A DNA stretch of 53,612 bases from CAYMWF01 sp964394085 [NCBI: uncultured Gemmatimonadota bacterium] (lineage in GTDB: Bacteria; GCA-2686955; CAYMWF01): NCBI GenBank assembly GCA_964394085.1, contig CAYMWF010000037.1:1-53612 (forward strand). The letters are read 5' to 3'. Position numbers and translations under genes: made by a program. Shown piece after piece: positions 9,062 through 18,373 of this stretch (position 1 is its first letter; every line of letters begins with the position of its first letter). A model generated the notes under the pieces. It was given only the letters and a program-made list of their open reading frames with translations. It was not told the DNA's origin and did not search any database.

Positions 9062-10314
9062 TGCCATCGTTCGAGATGATGATAGCCCTTCGCTACCTGA
9101 GGGCGAAAAAACGGAGGATGGTTTCCCTGATTACATTCGTTTCGATCTGCGGCGTCGCCCTTGGCGTGGCGAGCATCATAACCGTGCTTTCCGTGATGAA
9201 CGGATTCCAGAGCGATCTGCGGGAACGGATTCTCGGTACGAATACCCACGTTGTTATTTTCCGCAGGAACTTTGAAGGTATAGCGGGGTATGATTCCCTG
9301 ACCGCATATATCGAAACCGCGCATGAATCGGTAATCGGCGCATCCCCTTTTGTATATTCGAAAGCCATGATAACCCATGAAGGCGCCAGCGACGGCGTCG
9401 TTGTGTGGGGTGTGGATCCCGACAGGATTGAAAACGTCTCCGAGCTGAGAACCTATGTAGAAAACCTTGACCCCGATGAACCGATCCCGCTGTTCACCGG
9501 AGTTGAACCGGGATCAGGCCCGGGCGTCCTTCTCGGAAGAGAGCTTGCCATCCGGCTGGGTGTGAAAGTCGGGGACAGGGTAACCATGTCCTCGCCTTTC
9601 AATGCCGCGAAGACTCCTTTCGGCCTGGTGCCGCGTCTTTCTTCATTTCCGGTTACAGGCACGTTCAATGCCGGTCTTTTCGAGTATAATTCCACCTATT
9701 GTTTCATGCCTGTTTCCGCTTCGCAAGCCTTCTTCCGGACGGGCGACACCGTGACGGGAATACAGCTCAAGGTTGCGGATATCTACAAAGCTCCGCAGGT
9801 GGCGGATGAAGCGGTAGCCATGCTGGGGGGATTCCCGTACTGGGCCAATGACTGGATCTCGCTGAACGGCAACCTGTTCTCTGTTCTGAAACTTGAAAAG
9901 CTGATGTGGTACGTCGTTCTTGCCCTTATCGTGCTGGTCGCTTCTTTCAACATTGTGGGAACCCTGGTCCTCCTGATCATCGAAAAAACCAGGAGCATCG
10001 GAATCTTGCGCTCGATGGGAGCGGGAGCCACTAGCGTCACTATGGTTTTTCTCCTGAACGGATTGTTCATCGGGCTGGTCGGAACCATTATCGGGTGCGC
10101 GGGCGGATACACCCTGTCTACCATTCTTGATCGCTACGAGATCATCCGGATTCCAGCCGATGTTTACATGTTGACATCGCTTCCGGTGAAAATGCAGGGA
10201 GGCGACTTCGTCCTGGTATCGATTATCGCCGTCTTAATAACCATGGCGGCGTCCGTTTATCCATCTATCCGGGCATCGAAAATTTCACCCGTCGAGGCGG
10301 TAAGATATGACTGA
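9061..10314 (+). CDS. lolC: LolC/LolE-type lipoprotein-releasing permease
   Basis: Inner-membrane subunit of the ABC machine that extracts outer-membrane lipoproteins and hands them to the LolA carrier. The protein is 417 residues. One N-terminal membrane helix (about 22-45, MVSLITFVSICGVALGVAS) precedes a large periplasmic domain (about 50-270), followed by three C-terminal helices (about 278-400), the usual MacB/LolC fold. The N-terminus IALRYLRAKKRR is typical of the family. It starts on the last base of prfB and overlaps lolD by eight bases, so the three are probably one transcript. Only one permease gene is present, suggesting a homodimeric LolF-like arrangement rather than LolC plus LolE. 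Confidence 0.92.
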   Translation: MPSFEMMIALRYLRAKKRRMVSLITFVSICGVALGVASIITVLSVMNGFQSDLRERILGTNTHVVIFRRNFEGIAGYDSLTAYIETAHESVIGASPFVYSKAMITHEGASDGVVVWGVDPDRIENVSELRTYVENLDPDEPIPLFTGVEPGSGPGVLLGRELAIRLGVKVGDRVTMSSPFNAAKTPFGLVPRLSSFPVTGTFNAGLFEYNSTYCFMPVSASQAFFRTGDTVTGIQLKVADIYKAPQVADEAVAMLGGFPYWANDWISLNGNLFSVLKLEKLMWYVVLALIVLVASFNIVGTLVLLIIEKTRSIGILRSMGAGATSVTMVFLLNGLFIGLVGTIIGCAGGYTLSTILDRYEIIRIPADVYMLTSLPVKMQGGDFVLVSIIAVLITMAASVYPSIRASKISPVEAVRYD

Positions 10315-11026
10315 TGCTTATACCTCAGATAGAGAGCGTCGGTGCCTGCTCCGCTGCGAGGGCGTGAAACGGCTGTTCCGGTCCGGCGATTCGAAGCTTG
10401 AAGTCCTGAATGGGGTGGATCTCGAACTCTACTCGGGTGAGAGCCTTTCGATACTTGGTGAATCGGGCTCCGGTAAAAGCACCCTTCTTCATATCCTCGG
10501 GCTTCTCGATGTTCCCGACGGCGGGAAAATCTGGTATGATGGCAACGGAACGGAAGGGATCACTGAACGGGGGCGGGAGCGGATTCGAAATGAAAGAACC
10601 GGGTTCATTTTTCAGTTTCACCATCTGCTGCCCGAATTCACACTTCTGGAAAATGTCATGATGCCCGCTATGATCAGAGGGGGCAGACAGTCCGGTCTCC
10701 GCGACAGGGCCGTCGATCTGTGCGATTCGCTGGGGCTTGACGGCAAGCTCGGACAGCTGCCGTCTACCTTATCCGGCGGTGAATCTCAGCGCGCCGCAAT
10801 CGCCAGGGCATTGATGAACGATCCCGATATGATCTTCGCCGACGAACCTTCAGGAAACCTGGATGCGCGCAACTCCGCAATCGTTCACGATCTGCTTCTC
10901 AAGCTGACGGCGGAGGGAAAAAAGAGCGTGCTTATTGTTACGCATAACCACGAGCTCGCATCACAGACCGACCGGGTATTCATTCTCGAAGAAGGAACTC
11001 TGCATGAATCGGGAAAAGAAAGATAA
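10307..11026 (+). CDS. lolD: LolD lipoprotein-releasing ATPase
   Basis: ABC ATPase, 239 residues, that powers the adjacent permease. Walker A is GESGSGKST, the Q-loop lies near FIFQFHHLLPEF, the signature is LSGGESQR, Walker B is MIFADEPSGNLD and the switch His is in VTHNHELA. The HHLLPEFTLLENV stretch is characteristic of LolD/MacB ATPases. GAGG at 10294-10297 provides a ribosome binding site. The 3' end overlaps the start of mcsA by 23 bases. Confidence 0.94.
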   Translation: MTDAYTSDRERRCLLRCEGVKRLFRSGDSKLEVLNGVDLELYSGESLSILGESGSGKSTLLHILGLLDVPDGGKIWYDGNGTEGITERGRERIRNERTGFIFQFHHLLPEFTLLENVMMPAMIRGGRQSGLRDRAVDLCDSLGLDGKLGQLPSTLSGGESQRAAIARALMNDPDMIFADEPSGNLDARNSAIVHDLLLKLTAEGKKSVLIVTHNHELASQTDRVFILEEGTLHESGKER

Positions 11027-11525
11027 AGAGCCCGAATCGAAAGGGATCTGCCGGAAATGCGGCAAGAACGAGGCGAAAATTCACCACGTTATTGTAGAAA
11101 ACAATGAAGTGTTCGAATGGCATCTCTGTCATGAATGCGCCGTTGGAGAAGGGTTCGGGCTTGATGAACTGGATCTCGGATCCGCCAAAGGGGAGAACGG
11201 TGCTGCTCAGGGCACGGATCCCGTCTGCGGAGTTTGCGGGATGACATTGACCGATCTCAGGCGGACGAAACTGATCGGCTGCGCTGCCTGTTACGGAACA
11301 TTTTCGGACCTTCTGACTAAATTGCTGGAGAAATACCACGGAAGCTCTGCGCACAAAGGACATCCCCCCGTCTTCACCACGGGGAACGGATTACCCGCCA
11401 GGGCTCCGGAGGTCGATCTTCACGAGGAGTTGAAAGCTGCTGTAAAGAATGAAGATTTCGAAAGGGCGGCGGAACTGCGCGATAGGATAAGGGATAAGGA
11501 AGAAGATGGTGAAGATGCTCGGTAA
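11004..11525 (+). CDS. mcsA: McsA-like activator of protein arginine kinase
   Basis: Zinc-binding partner of McsB, 173 residues from the ATG at 11004, which has GAAGGAA upstream. Four CxxC pairs (CRKC, CHEC, CGVC, CAAC) form two zinc-finger-like units. A C-terminal UVR motif (ELKAAVKNEDFERAAELRD) matches the segment McsA shares with UvrB and ClpC. In Bacillus McsA stimulates the arginine kinase and helps it dock on ClpC. Here it overlaps lolD upstream and mcsB downstream by 20 bases, and the order mcsA-mcsB-clpC is that of the Bacillus ctsR operon, but no ctsR repressor gene is present. Confidence 0.92.
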   Translation: MNREKKDKEPESKGICRKCGKNEAKIHHVIVENNEVFEWHLCHECAVGEGFGLDELDLGSAKGENGAAQGTDPVCGVCGMTLTDLRRTKLIGCAACYGTFSDLLTKLLEKYHGSSAHKGHPPVFTTGNGLPARAPEVDLHEELKAAVKNEDFERAAELRDRIRDKEEDGEDAR

Positions 11526-12576
11526 AGCCTGGAAAAAACGGGTGCCTTACTGGCTCGCCGAGGATGGTCCCGAAAGGGGCATCATCCTCAGTTCCCGGGT
11601 GCGACTCGGAAGAAATCTTCACAATATTCCATTTACTTCGCGTGCAACGTTCTCCGACCTTACCGAAGTTCAAAAACGTTTTGTCAAAATCCGGTCTCGG
11701 ATCGAGGGGATGAATCCGTCCCTGTATATCGAAACAGAGAAACTGCCGACATTCGAACGGCGGATCCTGGCTGAACGGCAGTTGATAGGAGTGTCTTCAA
11801 TAGAAAACGGCAGCCACAAGGCTATCCTGACAAGGCGGGACGAGCGGGCATCCATAATTCTGAATGAAGAAGATCATCTCCGTCTTCAGTCGATCCATCC
11901 CGGCCTCCAGCTTGACAGTGCCCTGGAAATCGTCGAAAAGATCGATATCGACCTCGAAAATTATTTCAAATTCGCTTACTCAGACCGCTTCGGGTATCTT
12001 ACGACCTGCCTGACCAATACAGGAACGGCCATGAGGGCATCGATCCTGATCCATCTTCCCGCCCTCGTCCTCACTCGCGAAATTGCGAAAGTGTTCAAGG
12101 CCCTTTCCCACCTGGGTCTTACGGTTCGTGGTTTTTACGGGGAGGGCTCCGATGTCATGGGCAACCTTTTCCAGGTTTCGAACCAGGTCACACTCGGCGC
12201 TTCACGGGGTGATATAATCGCGAACCTCGATCGCGCCGCCCTGAAGATTATCGAATATGAAAAAAAGGCTCGCAAGTTTCTCGTCGAGAACGCCCCGGAC
12301 GCCCTGGAGGATAAAGCTTGGCGCGGTCTTGGCGAACTGAAGAGCGCCCGGCTTCTGACATGGAGAGACGTCGTAAATATCTCATCCGTCATTAGACTCG
12401 GCCGGAACCTGAACATATTTAACAAACCGGATGTTTCGCTGATCAACCGGATTCTTTTTTTCAGTCAGCCGGCTCATTTGCAGGTTATTGCCGGAAGAAA
12501 TCTGGATTCCGGTTCAAGGGATCGTTTCAGAGCCGATTATATCAGGAGACTGCTTTTTAGAACGCCGCTCTCCTGA
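11506..12576 (+). CDS. mcsB: Protein arginine kinase McsB
   Basis: Phosphagen-kinase-fold enzyme that phosphorylates arginines on proteins and marks them for ClpC. The protein is 356 residues. Nucleotide-binding arginines are in ILSSRVRLGRN; the catalytic Glu lies in NEEDHLR (121-124) and the conserved active-site Cys168 in TTCLTNTGTAMRAS, close to the Bacillus positions. The segment GFYGEGSDVMGNLFQVSNQ is typical of McsB. The C-terminal RDRFRADYIR (about 338-347) fits the RDxxRA phosphoarginine-binding allosteric motif, which separates McsB from small-molecule guanidino kinases. An ATG nine bases downstream (11515) is an alternative start. Confidence 0.94.
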   Translation: MVKMLGKAWKKRVPYWLAEDGPERGIILSSRVRLGRNLHNIPFTSRATFSDLTEVQKRFVKIRSRIEGMNPSLYIETEKLPTFERRILAERQLIGVSSIENGSHKAILTRRDERASIILNEEDHLRLQSIHPGLQLDSALEIVEKIDIDLENYFKFAYSDRFGYLTTCLTNTGTAMRASILIHLPALVLTREIAKVFKALSHLGLTVRGFYGEGSDVMGNLFQVSNQVTLGASRGDIIANLDRAALKIIEYEKKARKFLVENAPDALEDKAWRGLGELKSARLLTWRDVVNISSVIRLGRNLNIFNKPDVSLINRILFFSQPAHLQVIAGRNLDSGSRDRFRADYIRRLLFRTPLS

Positions 12577-12649
12577 CGTTTCTTTTTGCGATTTTTGAAT
12601 GAAATGCAGGGGAAACCCGGATTCCGTCGTTTTAATGGAGGATTAAACG

Positions 12650-15085
12650 GTGCATGACAAGTTTACCGAGAGAGTTCGAAAGGTGATGTTTCTCGCGAGA
12701 GAAGAAGCACAGCGTCTGCAGCATGACTACATCGGGACGGAACATCTTCTTCTGGGCCTGGTCAGGGAGGGGGAGGGAATTGCCGTGGCGGTCCTGATGA
12801 ACCTCGGGATCGATCTCGAACATTTAAAAGAAGTAATAGAAGACACGATTCCCGTACCTTCCGGGTCAAGCCTGATCGGTGAGCTTCCCTTCACGGGCAG
12901 CGCGAAAAAATCCCTGGAGCTGGCAGTTGAGGAAGCTCGAACTCTCCAGCACAATTACATAGGCACGGAACACCTTCTTTTAGGAATGATCCGGGAAGGG
13001 GAGGGGATCGCGGCACGGATACTCAACCGGTTCGGTCTTGATAAAGACAAAGTGCGAGCCGAAACGATGAAGCTGCTTGGCGGAGGTCCTTCCGTCGAGG
13101 GTGAACCCGGGATCAGCGGAGAAAAAAAGGGCAAGAGCAAAACACCCGCACTTGATCATTTCTGCCGTGATTTGACTAAAGCGGCGGGAGAGGACAAGCT
13201 CGATCCGATTATCGGCAGGGAACGTGAAATCGAACGTGTCACCCAGATCCTCTGCAGGCGTAAAAAGAACAATCCAGTCCTGATCGGAGAACCTGGTGTA
13301 GGCAAAACCGCAATCGTCGAAGGGCTTGCCCAGAAGATAATCCAGAACCGCACGCCCGAGCTCCTCAGGAACAAAAGGTTGCTCACTCTTGATCTTGCAT
13401 CTGTAATTGCAGGAACAAAATACCGCGGACAGTTCGAGGAACGCTTGAAGGCGGTTATAAACGAAATCTCTTCCTCCGACGACATTGTACTGTTTATAGA
13501 CGAGCTTCATACTCTCGTAGGTGCGGGCGCCGCGGAAGGAGCCATAGATGCGGCGAACATGCTCAAGCCCCCGCTCGCCCGTGGAGAACTTCAGTGCATC
13601 GGCGCTACGACTCTCAACGAATACAGAAAACATATCGAAAAAGATGGAGCACTGGAGCGTCGCTTCCAGACAATCATGGTCAATCCGCCTACAATCGAGG
13701 AAGCCATAGACATAATTCTCGGGCTGCGTGACAAGTACGAGGCTCATCACAGGATCAGGATAACCGACAATGCCATTGAAGCGGCCGTGAAAATGTCCGT
13801 CCGGTTCCTGAGCGATCGATTCCTCCCGGATAAAGCCATCGATGTTATCGATGAAGCCGGAGCCCGCGCAAGACTGCAGCTGTCGACTGTTCCGGGTGAA
13901 ATACAGGAAATGAAAGACAAAGTCATACACATGACGCACGAAAAAGAATCGGCGATCCAGTCACAGGAATTCGAAAAAGCCGCCGAGTTGAGAGACAAGG
14001 AGAAAGCTTTTCAGAAAGAATACGAGGAAGAACTGGCGAAATGGAATGATTCCAGACAGCAGCAGACACTGGTTGTAGACGAAGAGTGGGTTGCGGGGAT
14101 CATTTCGAACATGACCGGTATCCCGATGGTCAAGCTCGAGGAGGAGCAATCGAAGAAAATCCTGAAAATGGAGAAGTCCCTGACTGCCAGGGTAGTCGGG
14201 CAGAAAGAGGCGATAGCGGCCATTTCCCGGGCCATCAAGAGGAGCTATGCGGGAATCAAGAATCCGCATCGTCCGATCGGAGCGTTCCTGTTCCTCGGTC
14301 CTACCGGGGTAGGCAAAACCGAGCTTGCACGGACCCTCTCCGGGTTTCTTTTCGAGGATGCGGAATCCCTGGTCCGCATCGACATGTCCGAATACATGGA
14401 AAAATTCGCCGTATCGAGGCTGGTGGGCGCACCTCCCGGGTATGTAGGGTATGAAGAAGGCGGTCAACTCACCGAGAAAGTCCGTCGCAAACCCTATTCC
14501 GTGGTTCTGCTCGATGAAATCGAGAAAGCGCATCCGGATGTCTTCAATATCCTCCTGCAGGTTCTTGATGAAGGCGTGCTGACCGACAGTTTCGGCAGGA
14601 AGGTGGACTTCAAGAACACCGTACTGATAATGACTTCGAATGTCGGCACCCGCGACATAAAAAAGACGACGGGCCTGGGTTTCAAACCCTCTGCGATAAG
14701 CGATGATGAGGGATACGAGGAGATGCGGGAACACCTGATGGAGGAGTTGAAGAAGGTCTTCAACCCGGAATTTCTCAACAGGACCGATGATATCATTGTC
14801 TTCCGCTCTCTCAACAAGAGCCATATGAAAAAGATCGTTAAAATTCTTCTGGACGAGGTGTTCGAACGGCTTGTCGACTCCGACCTTTCATTCAAAGTAA
14901 CGACGAAAGCCATGAATTTCCTGGTTGATAAAGGATTTGATCCTGTATATGGCGCCCGTCCCCTGAACAGGGCGATCCAGAGATATGTCGAAGACCCCAT
15001 TGCCGAAGCCTTCCTTGAAGGAAGAATCAAATCGGGTCAGAAAACAACTATTGACAGCGACGGAAATTCGCTGGAATTCAAATAA
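12650..15085 (+). CDS. clpC: ClpC AAA+ unfoldase
   Basis: ATP-dependent unfoldase for the ClpP protease, 811 residues, starting at GTG with GGAGG (12637-12641) eight bases upstream. Two Clp N repeats (about 1-145) are followed by AAA domain 1 with Walker A GEPGVGKT (213-220), a short middle domain with a UVR motif (near QEFEKAAELRDKEK), and AAA domain 2 with GPTGVGKT (about 550-557). The LGF in TGLGFKPS is a plausible ClpP-docking loop. The middle domain is ClpC-sized rather than ClpB-sized. It follows mcsB by 73 bases. McsB-marked proteins are expected substrates through the N domain. No clpP gene lies in the window. Confidence 0.96.
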   Translation: MHDKFTERVRKVMFLAREEAQRLQHDYIGTEHLLLGLVREGEGIAVAVLMNLGIDLEHLKEVIEDTIPVPSGSSLIGELPFTGSAKKSLELAVEEARTLQHNYIGTEHLLLGMIREGEGIAARILNRFGLDKDKVRAETMKLLGGGPSVEGEPGISGEKKGKSKTPALDHFCRDLTKAAGEDKLDPIIGREREIERVTQILCRRKKNNPVLIGEPGVGKTAIVEGLAQKIIQNRTPELLRNKRLLTLDLASVIAGTKYRGQFEERLKAVINEISSSDDIVLFIDELHTLVGAGAAEGAIDAANMLKPPLARGELQCIGATTLNEYRKHIEKDGALERRFQTIMVNPPTIEEAIDIILGLRDKYEAHHRIRITDNAIEAAVKMSVRFLSDRFLPDKAIDVIDEAGARARLQLSTVPGEIQEMKDKVIHMTHEKESAIQSQEFEKAAELRDKEKAFQKEYEEELAKWNDSRQQQTLVVDEEWVAGIISNMTGIPMVKLEEEQSKKILKMEKSLTARVVGQKEAIAAISRAIKRSYAGIKNPHRPIGAFLFLGPTGVGKTELARTLSGFLFEDAESLVRIDMSEYMEKFAVSRLVGAPPGYVGYEEGGQLTEKVRRKPYSVVLLDEIEKAHPDVFNILLQVLDEGVLTDSFGRKVDFKNTVLIMTSNVGTRDIKKTTGLGFKPSAISDDEGYEEMREHLMEELKKVFNPEFLNRTDDIIVFRSLNKSHMKKIVKILLDEVFERLVDSDLSFKVTTKAMNFLVDKGFDPVYGARPLNRAIQRYVEDPIAEAFLEGRIKSGQKTTIDSDGNSLEFK

Positions 15086-15332
15086 TCGACTCACAACGGC
15101 GGCCGGGAACTCGACATTCACCCGATCGCCGTTCGATATACCGGTTTCCGCCAAGTTGCTTGAACATACGGAATCGACAGGTGTTCGAGTCGGGGCATTG
15201 ACCCCATGGATGCCGGTACTTTCCAGGTGAAGAGGTAGCGTCTTCCCGCCCGGCGGAGCACGCTGCATCATCCGGCTCTGCTAAGCCCTCGTTTCGGGAA
15301 GCGCTGAAACTCGCTGCTTCCCTCTCCCGCTG

Positions 15333-15434
15333 CTCGCACCTGCACACAACATCCCAACCCTCCAGTTCCTCGCACCTGCACACAACATCCCAACCCTCCA
15401 GTTCCCCGCACCTGCTCACAATATCCCAACCTCA
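15333..15434. repeat. 36-bp tandem repeat, about 2.8 copies
   Basis: Units start at 15333, 15369 and 15405 (core CTCGCACCTGCACACAAC followed by ATCCCAACCCTCCAGTTC). The first two are identical over the unit; the third has a few changes and ends early. The array lies in the intergenic region and has no obvious hairpin. Confidence 0.9.
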
Positions 15435-15880
15435 CTGCAGCTCAAACATCAGCGCCTCTGATCCTCCTCCCGGGAAGTGTCGCCCCTTCCCTTCCCCCCC
15501 CGTTTCCAGCAGGTTGTGTTCAACCAGGTTATAAGATTTGAATGGAACACGTGTTCCTGTATATCTCTTGTCCGAACCCCTCCCCGGATGACCCCGAAGA
15601 AAGTCCTCCGGGCGGAAAGACGCTCCCCAGTCAACTTCACGGTGACGGAAGCTGGGAAGGGAAACTATACAACAGAATGAGCTGATGAGGAGTCTGGTCA
15701 AATCAGCTGCATAGATTGAAGACGGAAACAACGGACGTCAAGCCGGAGGGAAAAACCTGTACAAAACACCACCGTTGCCGTGCAAATAACTCTACCTGCA
15801 TTTCCCTTGACTTTTTCTCCCTCGGGAACTGATGCTTCCCTTTCAGTATCAAAGTTGAATCATGCCGCCCTGACTTCCGT

Positions 15881-15909
15881 TTGATCCTTTACATTCGTAA
15901 GGTTATATG
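15881..15909 (+). promoter_or_regulatory. Candidate promoter of the bamA operon
   Basis: TTGATC (15881-15886) and TATATG (15904-15909) are spaced 17 bases apart. This would leave a leader of about 190 bases before the bamA ATG, containing the hairpin at 15982-16010. Both hexamers match the sigma-70 consensus at four or more positions. Confidence 0.4.
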
Positions 15910-15981
15910 GTAATGCACCAATTATTCTTCGCCTGCCGGAAGGCTGGGGCGTAAACCGACAAGCTGGTTTCCGGATCCTTA

Positions 15982-16010
15982 AATCCGAGGGGTATCCGCT
16001 TTCTCGGATT
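15982..16010 (+). promoter_or_regulatory. Hairpin in the bamA leader
   Basis: AATCCGAG (15982-15989) and CTCGGATT (16003-16010) form a perfect 8-bp stem with a 13-base loop. No T-run follows, so it is not a standard terminator. It could be an operator or an RNA element in the leader of the envelope operon. Confidence 0.35.
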
Positions 16011-16102
16011 GACCGGCAGTATCCTGAAATCCTGTCGAACTAGGGCGGCGGGCAGAGTTACGCTTACTGTGTCCCTATTGAAATAAACGGGGGAAAACCT
16101 GA

Positions 16103-18352
16103 ATGAGACGGAGTCGCCGAGTTATCCTGTCAACGGTTTTGCTGTTTATGTTGTATGCAGCGGAAGCCGGTGCAGCAAGGATATCGAGTATCACCGTCGA
16201 GGGAAACAACCGGTTCAGTGAGGAGATAATCAAAACATCTTTCAGTCTGACACCGGGGGATGAAATCAAGGTAGAAACACTTCAAGCCGCCGTCATCAGG
16301 CTGTTCGCATTGAACCTGTTTGAAGATGTCAAGGTACTTTCATACCCCGATATAGGCGGCACCGGTCTGATCATCCAGGTTTGGGAGAAACCTGCGGCAG
16401 GAAAGATCAGTGTGTCCGGAGGGAAAGAATTCGAAGAGAGCGAATACAGGGATAAGCTCCTTCTCGTGGAAGGGCAGATAATCGATTATCACGAGATCCA
16501 CGATGCAGTCACTGCAATCAAGGATATGTATATAGAAAAAGGCTATCTCGGCGTTGAGGTCAGCGAAAGTCTGACCCAGTCTGAAGACGGGGAGCCGATA
16601 GACATCGAGATCATCATCGAGGAGGGAGAAAAAGTCAGGATTTCAGCTGTTTACATCAGCGGGAACACCCATTTCAGCGATGACGAGCTCGAGAGGCTCA
16701 TGACAAACCGGGAAAAAAGATTTCTATCCGGTGGTGAATTCAAAGAGAACGAACTCGAAGATGATTTTTCTGCCATCGAACATTATTACCAGGATCGCGG
16801 TTTTCTTGATGTCCATGTATACGATCACTCATTTTCGTACAAACGTAACATGAAGGACCTGGTACTGGATATCAAGCTCACCGAAGGGCCGCGTTACAGG
16901 GTAGGGCGCATAGCCTGGTCCGGAAATCAAATCCTGCCGGATGAATTGATGGAGCAGCAGATAGGGCTGGTCCCCGGTGATATTTTCCGCCAGGGAGATT
17001 ACGAAGCAACGCTGAATGCGGTATCGACTTACTATTATGACAGGGGTTATATCAACCTGGGACTGGTGCCCGAAAAAGATTTCCAGGGGAACGAGGTCGC
17101 GGTTAATTTCGCCATCGAAGAAGGAGAACAGGCACGCATCAACCGTATCCTGATACTGGGAAATACCTCGACAAGAGAATACGTGATACGCCGTGAGTTA
17201 CTTATTTATCCCTTCGATGTCTTCAACCGATCACGTCTCATTCTGAGCCAGCAGCGCATATTCAACCTCAGTTTCTTCGAAGATGTGCAGATCGAGCCGG
17301 TCTTTTCGACGGAACCGGGCATGCTCGATCTCAACTTGATAATAAAGGAAAAATTTACGGGGCAATTCAACATCGCCGTCGGATACAGCGCCCTCGACCG
17401 GGTAACCGGCATAATCGGGGTGGGGCATCCGAATCTTTTCGGCAGAGGACACCAGATAAATTTCAACTGGGAATTCGGAAAGATAAAGCAGAATTTCCAG
17501 TTCAGCTTCACGGAACCCTGGTTGTTCGATACCCCGACATCCCTCGGATTCGATGTCTACTTCCTGGATCGGAATCGCTACACGTACACGGAGAAACGGG
17601 TAGGAGGGTCGGTGAGAGTTGCCAGACCCGTTCCCGGTGTGGCATTTACAAAAGTCTACTCGACCTTGAAATCCGAGCAGGTGGAACTCGATTACGCCGA
17701 TGAAAACAATTATCTCAGCCTCTACTATCCCGAGGGAAAAAGGTTGACCAACAGCGCAACTCTCTCTATGATCAGGGACAGTCGCGATAATTACTTCTTT
17801 GCGACATCCGGTTCGAGATCCGAGCTCACTATGAAATTTGCGGGCACCATGCTGGGCGGAGATGTAAGCTTTCTTAAAACCGTCGCCAAAACCAGCTGGT
17901 ACAGCCGTACAATAGGTAAGTTCGCGCTTATGATATATCTTGAAGGTGGGCTGCTGGAACCGCTTGCTGAAAGCACTAATGTGCCGTTATACGAACGTTT
18001 CGAGATGGGAGGTACGTGGCTGAATCCGTTGAGGGGGTATCCCGACAGATCGATCGGCCCGTCTTACGAAGGCGGAACGGTAGGCGGACGAGCGCTTGTA
18101 AAAACCTCCATCGAGCTTCGATACCCGATCGTTGAGAATCAAGTATTCGGGCATCTTTTTTTTGATGCCGGGAACTCCTGGGAGAACATGGTTGATGTAG
18201 ATCTGAACTCCCTGTACAGAGGATTCGGAGCCGGAATAAAGCTTCAGGTTCCAGGAATGGGATTGATCGGACTGGATATGGGATACGGCCTCGACAGGGC
18301 TGACGGAGGTGGATGGGAACCCCATTTCCAGTTCGGGATGTCCGCGTTTTAA
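16103..18352 (+). CDS. bamA: Outer-membrane protein assembly factor BamA
   Basis: Central barrel of the BAM complex that inserts beta-barrel proteins into the outer membrane, 749 residues. A signal peptide (about 1-24, cleaved after AEAGA) is followed by POTRA repeats (about 25-420, with typical strings such as ISSITVEGNNRFSEE and VRISAVYISGNTHFSDDEL) and a C-terminal 16-strand-type barrel. The lid/loop-6 region and the closing strand (PHFQFGMSAF, terminal Phe) fit Omp85 proteins. GGGGG lies about ten bases before the ATG. It heads an operon with skp and lipid A genes, the arrangement known from proteobacteria. Confidence 0.96.
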   Translation: MRRSRRVILSTVLLFMLYAAEAGAARISSITVEGNNRFSEEIIKTSFSLTPGDEIKVETLQAAVIRLFALNLFEDVKVLSYPDIGGTGLIIQVWEKPAAGKISVSGGKEFEESEYRDKLLLVEGQIIDYHEIHDAVTAIKDMYIEKGYLGVEVSESLTQSEDGEPIDIEIIIEEGEKVRISAVYISGNTHFSDDELERLMTNREKRFLSGGEFKENELEDDFSAIEHYYQDRGFLDVHVYDHSFSYKRNMKDLVLDIKLTEGPRYRVGRIAWSGNQILPDELMEQQIGLVPGDIFRQGDYEATLNAVSTYYYDRGYINLGLVPEKDFQGNEVAVNFAIEEGEQARINRILILGNTSTREYVIRRELLIYPFDVFNRSRLILSQQRIFNLSFFEDVQIEPVFSTEPGMLDLNLIIKEKFTGQFNIAVGYSALDRVTGIIGVGHPNLFGRGHQINFNWEFGKIKQNFQFSFTEPWLFDTPTSLGFDVYFLDRNRYTYTEKRVGGSVRVARPVPGVAFTKVYSTLKSEQVELDYADENNYLSLYYPEGKRLTNSATLSMIRDSRDNYFFATSGSRSELTMKFAGTMLGGDVSFLKTVAKTSWYSRTIGKFALMIYLEGGLLEPLAESTNVPLYERFEMGGTWLNPLRGYPDRSIGPSYEGGTVGGRALVKTSIELRYPIVENQVFGHLFFDAGNSWENMVDVDLNSLYRGFGAGIKLQVPGMGLIGLDMGYGLDRADGGGWEPHFQFGMSAF

Positions 18353-18373
18353 GCGTGTTTGAAAGGAACAAGA

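Larger units (their letters stand above)
15086..16102. other. Long intergenic region between clpC and bamA
   Basis: I see no supported gene in this kilobase. It contains a 36-bp tandem repeat (15333-15434), a candidate promoter (15881-15909) and a short perfect hairpin (15982-16010) in front of bamA. Minus-strand frames across the repeat (for example 15078-15419) translate the repeat as a 12-residue unit and look fortuitous. I find no hairpin with a T-run after clpC. Confidence 0.6.

Noticed and set aside
15078-15419. 113-codon minus-strand frame with a 12-residue repeat
   Set aside because: It is open only because the 36-bp repeat period is a multiple of three; no start signal and no family.
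15900-16100. tRNA or small structured RNA gene before bamA
   Set aside because: No cloverleaf or T-loop sequence is found; only one 8-bp hairpin.
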